From an uncultured Mucilaginibacter sp. (lineage in GTDB: Bacteria > Bacteroidota > Bacteroidia > Sphingobacteriales > Sphingobacteriaceae), in the NCBI GenBank assembly GCA_913775265.1, contig CAJYJH010000004.1, positions 1-32,143 on the forward strand: 32,143 nt of DNA, in the 5' to 3' direction. Below, piece by piece: positions 1 to 7,767 of this stretch. The number at the start of each line of letters is the position of its first letter. Position 1 is the stretch's first letter. A model generated the notes under the pieces. It made no database searches, was not told the origin of the DNA, and saw only the letters and a program-made list of their open reading frames with translations. The position numbers and the translations under genes are program-made.

Positions 1-1
1 G

Positions 2-1570
2 AAAAAAATGCTGTATGCACTTTCTATAACCACAGCTTTTATATTGGTCATGGCCATCATCAACTTTGTCAATATCAGTATCAGCAGCTCATCACAACGT
101 TTACAAGAAATGGGAATACGTAAAGTATTAGGCGGCTTAAAAAAACATTTAATGATCCAGTTCCTGGTAGAATCGGTAGTTGTTGTGATGCTGTCAACAT
201 TTTTGGCGATAGTGATTTTTGTGCTTGTTAAGCCGTATTTTGCTTCAGTCCTTAATACAGAACTAACCGGTATTTTTTCGCTGCCTTTGTATTTTTACTC
301 AATCCCGGTTTTAATTGCGTTGTTGATTGGGTTGCTTGCGGGTATCTATCCGGCTTTAGTATTATCTTCTGTAAATTCCGTCAGTTCACTTAAAGGGAAC
401 GTTGGTCACGTAAAAGATAAAATGCTTTTTAGAAAATCTCTGATCGCATTTCAGTTCACGGTTGCCGCCATTGTGCTCATTAGCGCAATCATCATTTCAA
501 AGCAGGTAAATCTGTTTTTTGGGAAAGCATTAGGGTATGATAAGACTTATGTAATATATACCCAGGCACCACGAGATTGGTCGCAAAAAGGAATACAAAA
601 AATGGAGTTTGTTAGGTCACAAATTAACAAGATGTCACAAATAAGCAATGTCTCTTTGTCTTATTCCATTCCGGATGGGAATTTTGGTAGTGCTATACAG
701 GCTTATCGCATGTCAGATGATTCTACAAAGGCATTTCCTTCAATTGTATTACCTACCGACAATCACTTTGCCGATACCTATAGTATTAAATTAAAAGCAG
801 GCAAATTTTTTAAACCTGAGCAATCGCAAAGTGGATTGATGCAGGTTGTGATCAATGAATCACAGGTTAAAAAATTAGGCTTCACCAACCCTCAGGTAGC
901 AATTGGCCAGCAGTTTAAAGCGCAGGATATGCCGGTTATGATTATTTGCGGCGTAACGCAGGATTTTCAATTCGGAACAATGCACGGCGAAATAAGTCCT
1001 GTCACTTTTGTTCGCCTGGCTGACAATCCTGCTTACCGTTTCTTGTCCATTAAATTGAAGCCAGGTAATATAGAACAGACGCTAAGTGATCTCCAAAAAA
1101 AATGGTCTGTACTTTTGCCAGATGCTCCTTTCGAGTACAATTTTATGGATGCAGCTTTAGCTAAAATGTACCGGGCGGAGATACAAATAAAAAAGGCCTC
1201 CTATATCGCTTCATCGTTTGCAATGGTCATTGTTCTTTTAGGCTTATTAGGTCTAATTTCAATAAATCTGCAAACCAGAATAAAAGAAATTGGGATCAGA
1301 AAAGTGCTCGGTGCATCTGTTGGCAGAGTTATGTTGTTGTTTATGACAGATTTCTTGAAGACCGTTATTATCGCCGGGTTTATTGCTTGCCCGGTAGCTT
1401 ACGTTTTAATGAGCAGGTGGCTGCATGAATATGTTTACCGAATTAGTATCACCCCGCTTCCGTTTATCACTACAATGGTATTTTTACTTGTTGTATCAGC
1501 TGGACTTATTAGCCTGATCACTTACAAAACAGCGACAATCAATCCTGCAAAAAGCTTGAAAGAGAACTAA
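2..1570 (+). CDS. FtsX/MacB-like ABC transporter permease, 5' end missing
   Basis: The frame is open to the left edge, so this is the C-terminal two thirds of a protein whose relatives are about 790 aa. The visible 520 residues begin in a membrane segment followed by the family motif RLQEMGIRKVLGG (about residues 31-43). Two or three more membrane segments, a large extracytoplasmic domain (about 170-390), a second membrane segment and the second copy of the motif, RIKEIGIRKVLGA, follow, with two final helices. This is the two-repeat FtsX/MacB_PCD layout found in Bacteroidota. No ATPase gene is beside it in the window. Such permeases are thought to work in cell-envelope stress or in export of peptides or lipids, but the substrate cannot be read from the sequence. 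The first ATG (base 8) lies inside the domain and is not a true start. Confidence 0.9.
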   Translation, partial: KKMLYALSITTAFILVMAIINFVNISISSSSQRLQEMGIRKVLGGLKKHLMIQFLVESVVVVMLSTFLAIVIFVLVKPYFASVLNTELTGIFSLPLYFYSIPVLIALLIGLLAGIYPALVLSSVNSVSSLKGNVGHVKDKMLFRKSLIAFQFTVAAIVLISAIIISKQVNLFFGKALGYDKTYVIYTQAPRDWSQKGIQKMEFVRSQINKMSQISNVSLSYSIPDGNFGSAIQAYRMSDDSTKAFPSIVLPTDNHFADTYSIKLKAGKFFKPEQSQSGLMQVVINESQVKKLGFTNPQVAIGQQFKAQDMPVMIICGVTQDFQFGTMHGEISPVTFVRLADNPAYRFLSIKLKPGNIEQTLSDLQKKWSVLLPDAPFEYNFMDAALAKMYRAEIQIKKASYIASSFAMVIVLLGLLGLISINLQTRIKEIGIRKVLGASVGRVMLLFMTDFLKTVIIAGFIACPVAYVLMSRWLHEYVYRISITPLPFITTMVFLLVVSAGLISLITYKTATINPAKSLKEN

Positions 1571-1699
1571 TAGAATGTGTACCCGTTGTTGAGAATAAAA
1601 CATTCTGCTAATATTTTGCCTCACTCAGTTTGAACAGAGACGCTGACGTTATACTTTCAAACCGCTTAACACCTATACTTGCAGATATTGCATCTTTTT

Positions 1700-1900
1700 T
1701 TATTTAACATCGCCTTGCAATGGCGGCTCATCCGGTTTAATCTCAGGCGATGGCCGTTCTTCCGGAATTTCTTGTGGGATACGATCTGGAGCCTCTTGTG
1801 GTATGCCTGGTTCTGAGGGGTCGCCCGGACGTTCTATTTCGGGGCGGGGATTGATTGAAGGCATTTCATCCGGCTGATTTGGAAATGTGTGCTTGGTCAT
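1700..1900 (-). CDS. Small proline/glutamate-rich hypothetical protein
   Basis: This is a 66-aa reading frame, starting at the ATG at 1898-1900. An in-frame TTG two codons upstream is less likely. About a quarter of the residues are proline, with many Glu, Asp and Arg, arranged in loosely repeated blocks such as RPGDPSEPGIPQEAP and PQEIPEERPSPE. It has no signal peptide, membrane segment or recognised domain and should be disordered. The biased and regular composition argues for real coding, because random AT-rich DNA would not give it. It stands alone between a plus-strand permease and a long intergenic region. No function can be assigned. Confidence 0.55.
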   Translation of the reverse strand: MTKHTFPNQPDEMPSINPRPEIERPGDPSEPGIPQEAPDRIPQEIPEERPSPEIKPDEPPLQGDVK

Positions 1901-2514
1901 AAACAACTGCTTTACAATGATAAGTACTCATTACCAAAAAGGTTTTGTGAAAATACAGTATAGCAAAAAAACAAGTAGTTTGAGATGAACAAATCGTAGG
2001 TGAGATAACCCTTGTGCTGAATTATAAAGCTATTTGCTTGAATTTGCATCAGACTGCAATTTAAGGCTATTGATATATCTGATTGATTCATTAACATTGT
2101 GCAGCGACTGATCTTTTAGGCGTCGTACACAAAGTTTGGTATCATAATATTTATACGCAAAATAAAGGGCGCAAGCTGCGGAGATCATCATCTTATAAAA
2201 ATCGCTTTTTCAAAAATTAGAGCCTATAACATTGGGGTATACAAGCTTTTCTGGCTTTAGTCTGCTTAGGTTTATGTCAAAATTACATATATCTTTAGTT
2301 ATGATAATATGTAATAAATAAATTTAAGGTTTTTATAAGCTTATCAAACCTCTTTAATAGTAGCATGTGCCTGACCGAATATCTGTATTCATAACTGCAA
2401 TAAACTTGCTGCTGAACAGGGCTGCCTAAGCAAAACATTTCGGTTGAATGCAAGTTTTAATAACGCATTCAAGGTACAAGCTATCAATGCATATTAACTT
2501 AGCTAAACAACCAT
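1901..2514. other. Intergenic region, 614 bp, no convincing gene
   Basis: This AT-rich stretch separates the Pro-rich small gene (minus) from the GT39 gene (plus), so it should hold both promoters. A 61-codon minus-strand frame at 1912-2097 has no family signature and an unremarkable composition, so I do not call it. An imperfect dyad (AGGTTT ... AAACCT around an ATAAGCTTAT core) lies at 2327-2351, but its two halves have different centres. I could not find a clear Bacteroidota -33/-7 promoter pair. Confidence 0.5.
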
Positions 2515-4056
2515 TTGACGCAAACCGATACGTATTCATCAACAATCCAATTAATAGTTGCCTTTGCTTTAGCTAAGCTCATTATCCATTTCGTCGCTAA
2601 TCATCATTACGGTATTCATGGCGATGAGCTATACTACATCGCCTTAAGCAAGCATCTGCAATGGGGTTATTTAGATAACTCGCCGCTTATTGCCCTTATC
2701 GCTAAAGTGTCTGCGTGGTGCTTCGGAAATTCCACTTTCGCCTGGCGGATAGTTCCGAGCCTAATTTCGGCGTGTACCGTAGGACTGGTCGGTTTAATTA
2801 CGCGTGATTTAGGGGGCAGGCACTTTGCCATTTCAGTAGCTTGCTTAGGTATGATCTGTTCGCCGGCGTTATTAGCTACATCTTATTTTCTGCAGCCGGT
2901 AGTTTTTGATATTTTCTTTTGGACGCTGCTTAGCTTTATGTTGATCAGATTTATCCAAAGTCAAAAGCCATGGTACCTACACGGTGCAGCGCTAACTACA
3001 GGTATTGGCATACTTAATAAGTATACTATTGCTCTGTACGTTATTGCTTTAATATTAGGTTTGCTTTTTACACCCCAACGCAAACTATTAAACCTTGACA
3101 GCTTACTGAAATTTTTCTTGATCTGCCTTGCAGTAAGCGCTCCAAATTTGATCTGGCAATTTTACCATCATTTTCCTGTATTTAATTACCTGGGCATTGT
3201 GAGCAAGCATAACATGTATCCCGGGGCAGGAGAGTTTTTATTTCAACTTACGTTTTTTCACGGGGCAGGCATGGCTGTTTGGCTTGCAGGTTTTAGTTAC
3301 TTACTGTTTGATACTAAAGAAATAGGTAAATACCATTTTTTAGCCATCGCGTTTCTATTAGTTGTGGTCACATTGATAGTTTTACACGGAAAAATTTATT
3401 ACAGTTTGGGTGCCTTTCCGGTACTGTTTGCCGTAGGGGGTATTTGCTGGGAAAACATGCTGCAGCGTTTCAAATACATTCCTCAAGCGTTTATTTGCAC
3501 TCTTATTGTATTAACCTCACTTATTGCTTTGCCCGTAGTATTGCCGGTATTACCGTTTAACCTGACTAAAGTTTATATACAGCTAATGCGCCGTTATACC
3601 ACGCTTACCCAACCTTTTCAGTGGGATGATGGCAAGCTGCACAGCCTACCGCAGTTTTATGCCGATATGTTGGGTTGGCAGGAGTTGGCTGATAAAACTG
3701 CGAATGCTTGTAAACAAATAAGTGAAGGCCAATGGAAGCAATCCGTTATTTTAACTGATGCTTATGCCGTTGCCGGCGCTTTAACATTTTACCTGCCAGC
3801 AAATTCGCCAAGGGTTATTTCGGCAGATAATAGCTTGTTGTTATGGTCGCCATCAACACTTAGTCAAGATTATGTTATTTATATCTCAAGAGAAAGTGAA
3901 GCCACAGTCTCTACATTAGCTAACAGTGTGAAATTAAGCGGTACAGTCACTAATGCTGATGCAAGTGCAGGGGGAGTTTCTGTATATATATTGAATAAAC
4001 CTAAAAAAACTCTAAAACAAAATTATAAATCTGCACGTCAAAGATTTTTGCGTTAA
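2515..4056 (+). CDS. GT39/PMT-type membrane glycosyltransferase (ArnT-like)
   Basis: This 513-aa polytopic membrane protein resembles the GT-C fold PMT_2/ArnT group, which moves a sugar from a polyprenyl-phosphate donor to a lipid or protein on the outer side of the inner membrane. The first periplasmic loop has the conserved acidic pair (GDELYY, D37/E38), followed by GYLDNSPLIALIAK, a signature of this family. About ten to eleven hydrophobic helices fill residues 10-355, and a soluble C-terminal domain follows. The frame opens after a stop at 2500-2502 and has no ATG or GTG before the conserved motif. The next Met is near residue 114, so the TTG at 2515 is the only reasonable start. The donor and acceptor are unknown. 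It is probably transcribed alone. Confidence 0.88.
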   Translation: MTQTDTYSSTIQLIVAFALAKLIIHFVANHHYGIHGDELYYIALSKHLQWGYLDNSPLIALIAKVSAWCFGNSTFAWRIVPSLISACTVGLVGLITRDLGGRHFAISVACLGMICSPALLATSYFLQPVVFDIFFWTLLSFMLIRFIQSQKPWYLHGAALTTGIGILNKYTIALYVIALILGLLFTPQRKLLNLDSLLKFFLICLAVSAPNLIWQFYHHFPVFNYLGIVSKHNMYPGAGEFLFQLTFFHGAGMAVWLAGFSYLLFDTKEIGKYHFLAIAFLLVVVTLIVLHGKIYYSLGAFPVLFAVGGICWENMLQRFKYIPQAFICTLIVLTSLIALPVVLPVLPFNLTKVYIQLMRRYTTLTQPFQWDDGKLHSLPQFYADMLGWQELADKTANACKQISEGQWKQSVILTDAYAVAGALTFYLPANSPRVISADNSLLLWSPSTLSQDYVIYISRESEATVSTLANSVKLSGTVTNADASAGGVSVYILNKPKKTLKQNYKSARQRFLR

Positions 4057-4111
4057 AGCTTGAATAGGTAAAAGCAGTGTGTAATAAACTCGCGGACTAT
4101 TATTTGTAGTT

Positions 4112-4148
4112 AAAAAAAGATGCAGGCTTTTAAAGAAAAAGACCTGTA
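4112..4148 (-). terminator. Rho-independent terminator of the small unknown operon
   Basis: Read on the minus strand, a stem of about 11 bp (arms around 4121-4131 and 4137-4148, one bulged base) is followed by seven consecutive T residues (4112-4118). It sits just downstream of the minus-strand gene ending at 4175 and also just after the plus-strand GT39 gene, so it may shield both. Confidence 0.65.
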
Positions 4149-4174
4149 TCTAATAGATAATTTATTAAAAAGTA

Positions 4175-4495
4175 CTACCGTTTTAACAGACCTGAATGAA
4201 ATGCAACCAGGTATTGCCCACTTTTACCAGAGGCAGCTTGTCCAGTTTCGTTAAACAAACCTACTGTACTCAACCTTAAATTCACAAATTTAAGCAGCTC
4301 GGCCATATCTTCAGGAAAATACTTGTTAGACATGGTTAATTGATAGTTTCGTTCCAACTCTCTCTTCTCATCAAAAGTAGCTTGGGTCAATTTCCAGTTC
4401 TCGTCAGTTTGGCAACCATGTTCGCGAGCAAAGTTTTGCAAGTCAAAAGCATATAAAATGGCTTGCCTTTCAATAATCTGTGTTGTACTCATCAT
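4175..4495 (-). CDS. Hypothetical protein, 106 aa
   Basis: This is a soluble, mostly helical protein with no signal peptide or membrane segment and no domain that I recognise. It starts with two Met codons (4493-4495 and 4490-4492), and the stop codon of the 44-aa gene upstream lies across them in an ATGATG overlap. That arrangement strongly suggests translational coupling. It is the last gene of a three-gene minus-strand operon (5030 to 4175) that ends at the terminator near 4112-4148. Visible features are an acidic and Gln-rich first half (residues 5-60) and a C-terminal GQAASGKSGQYLVAFHSGLL stretch that could be a small beta unit. The function is unknown. Confidence 0.7.
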   Translation of the reverse strand: MMSTTQIIERQAILYAFDLQNFAREHGCQTDENWKLTQATFDEKRELERNYQLTMSNKYFPEDMAELLKFVNLRLSTVGLFNETGQAASGKSGQYLVAFHSGLLKR

Positions 4496-4626
4496 TTCTT
4501 TTTGTTTTTAGCAAGCACATCATCTTTAGACATGGTAGCTTTTCCTGTCTGGTAATCTGATTTTGTTTTGCTGGTTTCGGTACTTGGCGCCTTTTTTACG
4601 TTTTTGCTGCCTTTATCTTTACTCAT
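4492..4626 (-). CDS. Small lysine-rich hypothetical protein, 44 aa
   Basis: The reading frame begins at ATG 4624-4626 and encodes a 44-residue protein starting MSKDKGSKNVKKAPSTETSK and ending in NKKK. Nearly a third of the residues are lysine, the protein is strongly basic, has no hydrophobic segment and is predicted to be disordered. It starts 8 bases after the end of the 131-aa gene, and its TGA (4492-4494) overlaps the start of the 106-aa gene, so all three look co-transcribed. Short Lys/Ser/Thr-rich proteins with this type of start occur in Sphingobacteriaceae from my recollection, which I could not check here. A nucleic-acid-binding role would fit the charge, but that is only inference. 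Confidence 0.65.
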   Translation of the reverse strand: MSKDKGSKNVKKAPSTETSKTKSDYQTGKATMSKDDVLAKNKKK

Positions 4627-4634
4627 AATATTTA

Positions 4635-5030
4635 TTATTTAATGTGCATTTGCTGTTCAAGTTTGCGGATGTTTGCATCCAACAGAATGATATTTAAGTC
4701 ATCGTGATGATTCATTCTGTAATCTTTTAGCTTTTTTATCCGCAAAGTAATCTCATCAATCATTTTGGTAATGTGCAAAAGCGCTCCGGCTTTTGCTTTT
4801 TCCATTGCTTTTACTTTACATGTGTAGCCGTAAAACATCAATTCATCCGCAGGCAAGCTGTACTTAAAATGCTTAGCCGTTAATTTTCCGTCAGCAAATG
4901 GATACTCAAGGAGTTTTCGGTCTTTAAAAATTGATTTTGTAACGGGCCTAAAGTCGTTAGTAGACACTGTTGTTACGGCAGTTTCGTTTTTGAAAACGCG
5001 GTAGTATTTAAGAAAATATTTATGTTTCAT
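4635..5030 (-). CDS. Basic hypothetical protein, 131 aa
   Basis: First gene of a three-gene minus-strand operon, starting at ATG 5028-5030. The protein is rich in Lys, Tyr and Phe at the N-terminus (MKHKYFLKYYRVFKN), with a probable beta-rich part to residue 65 and a helical C-terminal half (about 70-130) rich in Lys and Ile/Leu that could form a coiled coil. It has no signal peptide, membrane helix or recognised motif. It is followed after 8 bases by the 44-aa Lys-rich gene. The nearby cold-shock and ssb genes make a nucleic-acid-related role conceivable, but nothing in the sequence shows it. Confidence 0.72.
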   Translation of the reverse strand: MKHKYFLKYYRVFKNETAVTTVSTNDFRPVTKSIFKDRKLLEYPFADGKLTAKHFKYSLPADELMFYGYTCKVKAMEKAKAGALLHITKMIDEITLRIKKLKDYRMNHHDDLNIILLDANIRKLEQQMHIK

Positions 5031-5212
5031 AATGGTTTGATGATTAGTAGCGTAACGCTTAAATATTACCTAATCAACAAACGGGTAATGCCTAAGTAAA
5101 AGAAATGATTAGCTGTTTTAGCAGCATGAGCCTTATCATGAGTATGAGTCATTAAAAGCTCTGTATTACAGACAAATAGAGGTGTGTTTTGTTTGATTTG
5201 AAAAGTATAAAT

Positions 5213-5242
5213 AAAAAAGCACTCCTATATACCAGGAATGCT
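5213..5242 (-). terminator. Terminator of the cold-shock gene
   Basis: On the minus strand a 9-bp stem (AGCATTCCT with AGGAGTGCT, one G-T pair; plus-strand arms 5218-5226 and 5234-5242) closes a 7-base loop and runs straight into six T residues. It lies about 20 bases after the stop codon of the cold-shock gene, as a rho-independent terminator should. Confidence 0.85.
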
Positions 5243-5264
5243 TTACAATAATGAATATTGTGAG

Positions 5265-5459
5265 TTAAGCTATCTTTACATTAACTGCGTTAAGGCCTTT
5301 TTTACCTTGCTCTACATCGAATTTTACCTGATCGTTTTCACGGATGGGATCAATGAGGCCAGTTGAGTGCACAAAAACATCGTTTCTGTTATCACTCTGT
5401 GAAATGAATCCAAAACCTTTCTCGGTGTTGAAAAACTTTACTGTTCCTTCTTTTTGCAT
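5265..5459 (-). CDS. Cold-shock domain protein (CspA family)
   Basis: This 64-aa single cold-shock-domain protein has the usual family length. Both RNA-binding motifs are intact: RNP1 in KGFGFIS (about residues 14-20) and RNP2 in VFVHST (about 28-33). The N-terminal EGTVKFFN strand and C-terminal KGLNAVNVKI strand are also typical. Proteins of this type bind single-stranded RNA or DNA and melt RNA structure, acting as RNA chaperones in cold or growth transitions. It is a single-gene unit with its own terminator and is divergent from the Crp/Fnr-like regulator. The roughly 150-bp upstream region could hold the long 5' leader often seen for csp genes, but I did not find a definite regulatory fold in it. 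Confidence 0.95.
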   Translation of the reverse strand: MQKEGTVKFFNTEKGFGFISQSDNRNDVFVHSTGLIDPIRENDQVKFDVEQGKKGLNAVNVKIA

Positions 5460-5617
5460 TTTGGTTATTTAACTAAGTGTGCAAGGTATGGATTAATACT
5501 GAGATATTTTCTCTTTGGTAAAATTATTTAACTTTTATTTACATCGGTTAATGCTCGGCTTGCTGACACGCGTTAATTTTTTAGTTTTTAATATTCATTT
5601 GTTATTACTTTTATTTG

Positions 5618-6199
5618 ATGAATAGCAGAATTAAATCTTACATGATAGAACGAAGCATACCGTTATCCGATGAAGACATAAATCTCATTAGTTCGGTAGT
5701 CATTGTTAAACGTGTACAGAAAAAAGAATTGCTGTTGAGAGCCGGAGAGGTTTGCCGGTTTAAAATATTTATAAACCATGGCTTTTTGCGAACTTACAGG
5801 CTTGACGATGATGGTAACGAACATATTCTTCAGTTTTCAAACGAACAAAGTTGGACCACTGAAGGGGAAAGCTACGCCAACATATTACCTTCAGCGTACT
5901 ATATTGATGCTTTAGAAGATAGCGAATTGCTTATGTGGACTAAGGATAGTTTTGACCAGTTGTTAGATACTATCCCAGCGTTGAGATCGTTTTCAGAACA
6001 GCTTATTTTTAACAACCTGCACGCAAGCCGCAATCGTTTATATAAGGCCATTAGTTCAAGTCCGGAAGAAAAGTACGAAGATTTTGTAAAAACATACCGA
6101 GGCATTCTGCAGCGCGTACCATTGCGTATGATAGCCTCTTATTTAGGTGTTTCGCTTAAAACGCTTACCCGTATCCGTCAGGCGCAATTGCAAAAGTAA
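5618..6199 (+). CDS. Crp/Fnr-family transcriptional regulator
   Basis: This is a 193-aa one-component regulator. Residues about 25-110 form a cyclic-nucleotide-binding-type beta roll (LLLRAGEVCRFKIFINHGFLRTYRLDDDGNEHILQF), and a long dimer helix lies at about 115-140. A C-terminal winged helix at about 160-190 contains VPLRMIASYLGVSLKTLTRIR as the helix-turn-helix. The cNMP phosphate-binding Arg/Ser signature of true Crp is not evident, which is common for this Bacteroidota subgroup, so the ligand is unknown. I chose the ATG at 5618; a TTG one codon upstream is also possible. The SDR gene begins 123 bases downstream in the same direction, separated by two short perfect dyads, and is the likeliest target. 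Autoregulation is possible. Confidence 0.9.
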   Translation: MNSRIKSYMIERSIPLSDEDINLISSVVIVKRVQKKELLLRAGEVCRFKIFINHGFLRTYRLDDDGNEHILQFSNEQSWTTEGESYANILPSAYYIDALEDSELLMWTKDSFDQLLDTIPALRSFSEQLIFNNLHASRNRLYKAISSSPEEKYEDFVKTYRGILQRVPLRMIASYLGVSLKTLTRIRQAQLQK

Positions 6200-6203
6200 A
6201 ATA

Positions 6204-6217
6204 AGGACAAATGTCCT
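6204..6217. promoter_or_regulatory. Candidate operator dyad upstream of the SDR gene
   Basis: This is a perfect 14-bp inverted repeat, AGGAC-AAAT-GTCCT, starting four bases after the stop of the Crp/Fnr-like gene. Short symmetric sites are typical of dimeric Crp/Fnr proteins, so it is a candidate binding site controlling the SDR gene. The following CTCTTTTG could alternatively make it a weak terminator. Confidence 0.4.
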
Positions 6218-6271
6218 CTTTTGTGCAGCGCCATTCCCCGAGTTTTGGTGTAACAAAAGATGCCATAGAAA

Positions 6272-6285
6272 ATGTCGGATGACAT
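6272..6285. promoter_or_regulatory. Second candidate dyad before the SDR start
   Basis: This is a perfect inverted repeat ATGTC-GGAT-GACAT, 37 bases before the SDR start codon. It shares the AAATGTC half with the dyad at 6204-6217. Two related sites in one short intergenic region point to regulated expression, but no protein has been tied to them. Confidence 0.35.
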
Positions 6286-6322
6286 CACTCTTGGCTTTTA
6301 AAAACAAAATAACATCAATACT

Positions 6323-7225
6323 ATGCGAGTATTTGTAACTGGAGCCACCGGATTTGTAGGCTCTGCCGTTGTTCAGGAATTATTAAAAGCCGGTCATGAG
6401 GTTTCGGGGTTAGCCCGTTCGGAAACATCTGCCGAACAATTAAAAGCTGTTGGTGCCAATGCGCATTACGGATCGATTTACGAGCTTGATAGCATAAGGC
6501 GCGGAGTTGAAGCAGCAGACGCTGTTATTCACACCGCTTTTAATCATGATTTTTCAAGATTTGCAGAAAACTGTGAAACCGACCGGAGTGTCATTGAGGC
6601 AATGGGTGAAGCTTTGAAGAGCACAAACAAGCCGCTTATTGTTACATCCGGCACTGGAATTTTAAGTTTAGGCCAGCCGGTATTAGAGACTGACAGGATA
6701 AGTGCGGAAAATAGCAAATCGCCTCGTAAAGCAACCGAAGAAGCTGCTGCAGCTATCGCTGCAAGAGGAGTAAATGTTTCTGTAGTGCGATTGCCACCTT
6801 CGGTACATGATGCTAACGACCATGGTTTTGTACCTTTGCTTATTAACCTTGCTCGCGAAAAAGGTGAGGCGGCTTACGTGGGCGACGGCAATAATCGCTG
6901 GCCGGCTGTACATCGTTTGGACGCCGCACTGTTATACAGACAAATACTGGAAAAGAACCTTCCGCCTGCAACTTATCATGCCGTTGGTGAAGAAGGTATA
7001 GCTTTTAGGGAGATCGCTACGCTTATTGGTAAAAATCTCAACATTTCGGTTAAAAGTAAAACCGGGCAAGAAGCTGCCGATTATTTCGGGTGGTTCCTGC
7101 ATTTTGCTTCGTTAAATTCGCCTGCCTCAAGTGATTGGACGCAGAATACTCTCGGCTGGCAACCTGTTCATTGCGGACTATTAGCAGACCTAAATTCTGA
7201 AGCTTATTTTCCGGCTGAAAAATAG
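6323..7225 (+). CDS. NAD(P)-dependent SDR-family oxidoreductase/epimerase-like
   Basis: This is a 300-aa atypical/extended short-chain dehydrogenase. The N-terminal Rossmann motif TGATGFVGS (G7, G10, G13) binds NAD(P). The sequence continues with the expected SDR strands: DAVIHTAF near 65-72, LIVTSGT near 105-111 and VVRLPPSVHD near 155-164. The classical YxxxK pair is not evident after the SGT strand. This is usual in the atypical SDR5-like NAD-dependent epimerase group and leaves its chemistry uncertain. No signal peptide is present, so it acts in the cytoplasm. It lies downstream of the Crp/Fnr-like regulator and ends at a strong hairpin terminator, so the pair may form a small stress or redox module. 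Confidence 0.88.
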   Translation: MRVFVTGATGFVGSAVVQELLKAGHEVSGLARSETSAEQLKAVGANAHYGSIYELDSIRRGVEAADAVIHTAFNHDFSRFAENCETDRSVIEAMGEALKSTNKPLIVTSGTGILSLGQPVLETDRISAENSKSPRKATEEAAAAIAARGVNVSVVRLPPSVHDANDHGFVPLLINLAREKGEAAYVGDGNNRWPAVHRLDAALLYRQILEKNLPPATYHAVGEEGIAFREIATLIGKNLNISVKSKTGQEAADYFGWFLHFASLNSPASSDWTQNTLGWQPVHCGLLADLNSEAYFPAEK

Positions 7226-7240
7226 CAACCAACACTTTCT

Positions 7241-7284
7241 AATAACCAAGCTCTTCTATCAAATAGAGGTGCTTGGTTATTAAT
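7241..7284 (+). terminator. Terminator after the SDR gene
   Basis: A perfect 11-bp stem (AATAACCAAGC at 7241-7251 with GCTTGGTTATT at 7271-7281) has further pairing inside the loop. It lies 15 bases after the SDR stop. The T-run is short, but the stem is long and GC-balanced. Confidence 0.75.
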
Positions 7285-7345
7285 AGACCCGGACTGTATC
7301 TTTTTTAATAGTGTTAACGTATAAGCTGTGTAAGCCTTAAACGCT

Positions 7346-7672
7346 ATGACACTATCTCCCGTTGACATTCAAACACTGGTTTGCAGCATAAAGCTGGCCC
7401 GTATTAATAGTAGCCTTTCCGACCAGTGGGGCGAACCCATCGTTAAAAAGTTGGAACAGGGCTTTTGTGATGCCGTTTCTACCGAGCTGGAAAACATTTC
7501 TCCGGATGGTCAGGAATCTTATCTCAGAACGTTGGAGAAGTATATCGACGTGCTTGAAGATATTGTTAGCTACGAAAACCGCTTACAGGAAGAAAAGTCG
7601 AGCTTCCATAATATGTTTATACAACACATGGAGCAGCGCCAGGCTGAAATGGCGAGTAAGAAAAGCGCGTGA
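7346..7672 (+). CDS. Hypothetical helical protein, 108 aa
   Basis: This 108-aa soluble protein starts at ATG 7346. It appears almost wholly alpha-helical, and its second half (about residues 55-105) is rich in Glu, Gln, Arg and Lys with heptad-like leucine spacing (LEKYIDVLEDIVSYENRLQEEK), suggesting a coiled coil. It has no signal peptide, membrane segment or family motif that I know. It stands alone after the SDR terminator and is convergent with ssb (95 bases between them). Its length and composition are consistent with a real gene, but the function is unknown. Confidence 0.65.
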   Translation: MTLSPVDIQTLVCSIKLARINSSLSDQWGEPIVKKLEQGFCDAVSTELENISPDGQESYLRTLEKYIDVLEDIVSYENRLQEEKSSFHNMFIQHMEQRQAEMASKKSA

Positions 7673-7767
7673 TTGTAATAAATTGCCAGCCGTAATAACG
7701 AACCGATAGTTCAATGCAATTATTAAGGAGTATACCGATCCGTCAGCAGGCGGGCAATTAAGTTGTA

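Noticed and set aside
1912..2097. 61-codon minus-strand reading frame
   Set aside because: AT-rich, no family features and no codon pattern different from the surrounding non-coding DNA.
2327..2351. Hairpin-like AGGTTT...AAACCT element
   Set aside because: The outer and inner symmetric parts have different centres and the loop would be too small, so no stable fold is expected.
6147..6338. 63-codon frame spanning the regulator end and SDR start
   Set aside because: Overlaps both supported genes and has no homology signals; the region is better explained by regulatory dyads.
7681..7759. AATTGCC...GGCAATT inverted repeat between convergent genes
   Set aside because: Only seven bases, about 65 bases apart, with no T-run; likely chance.
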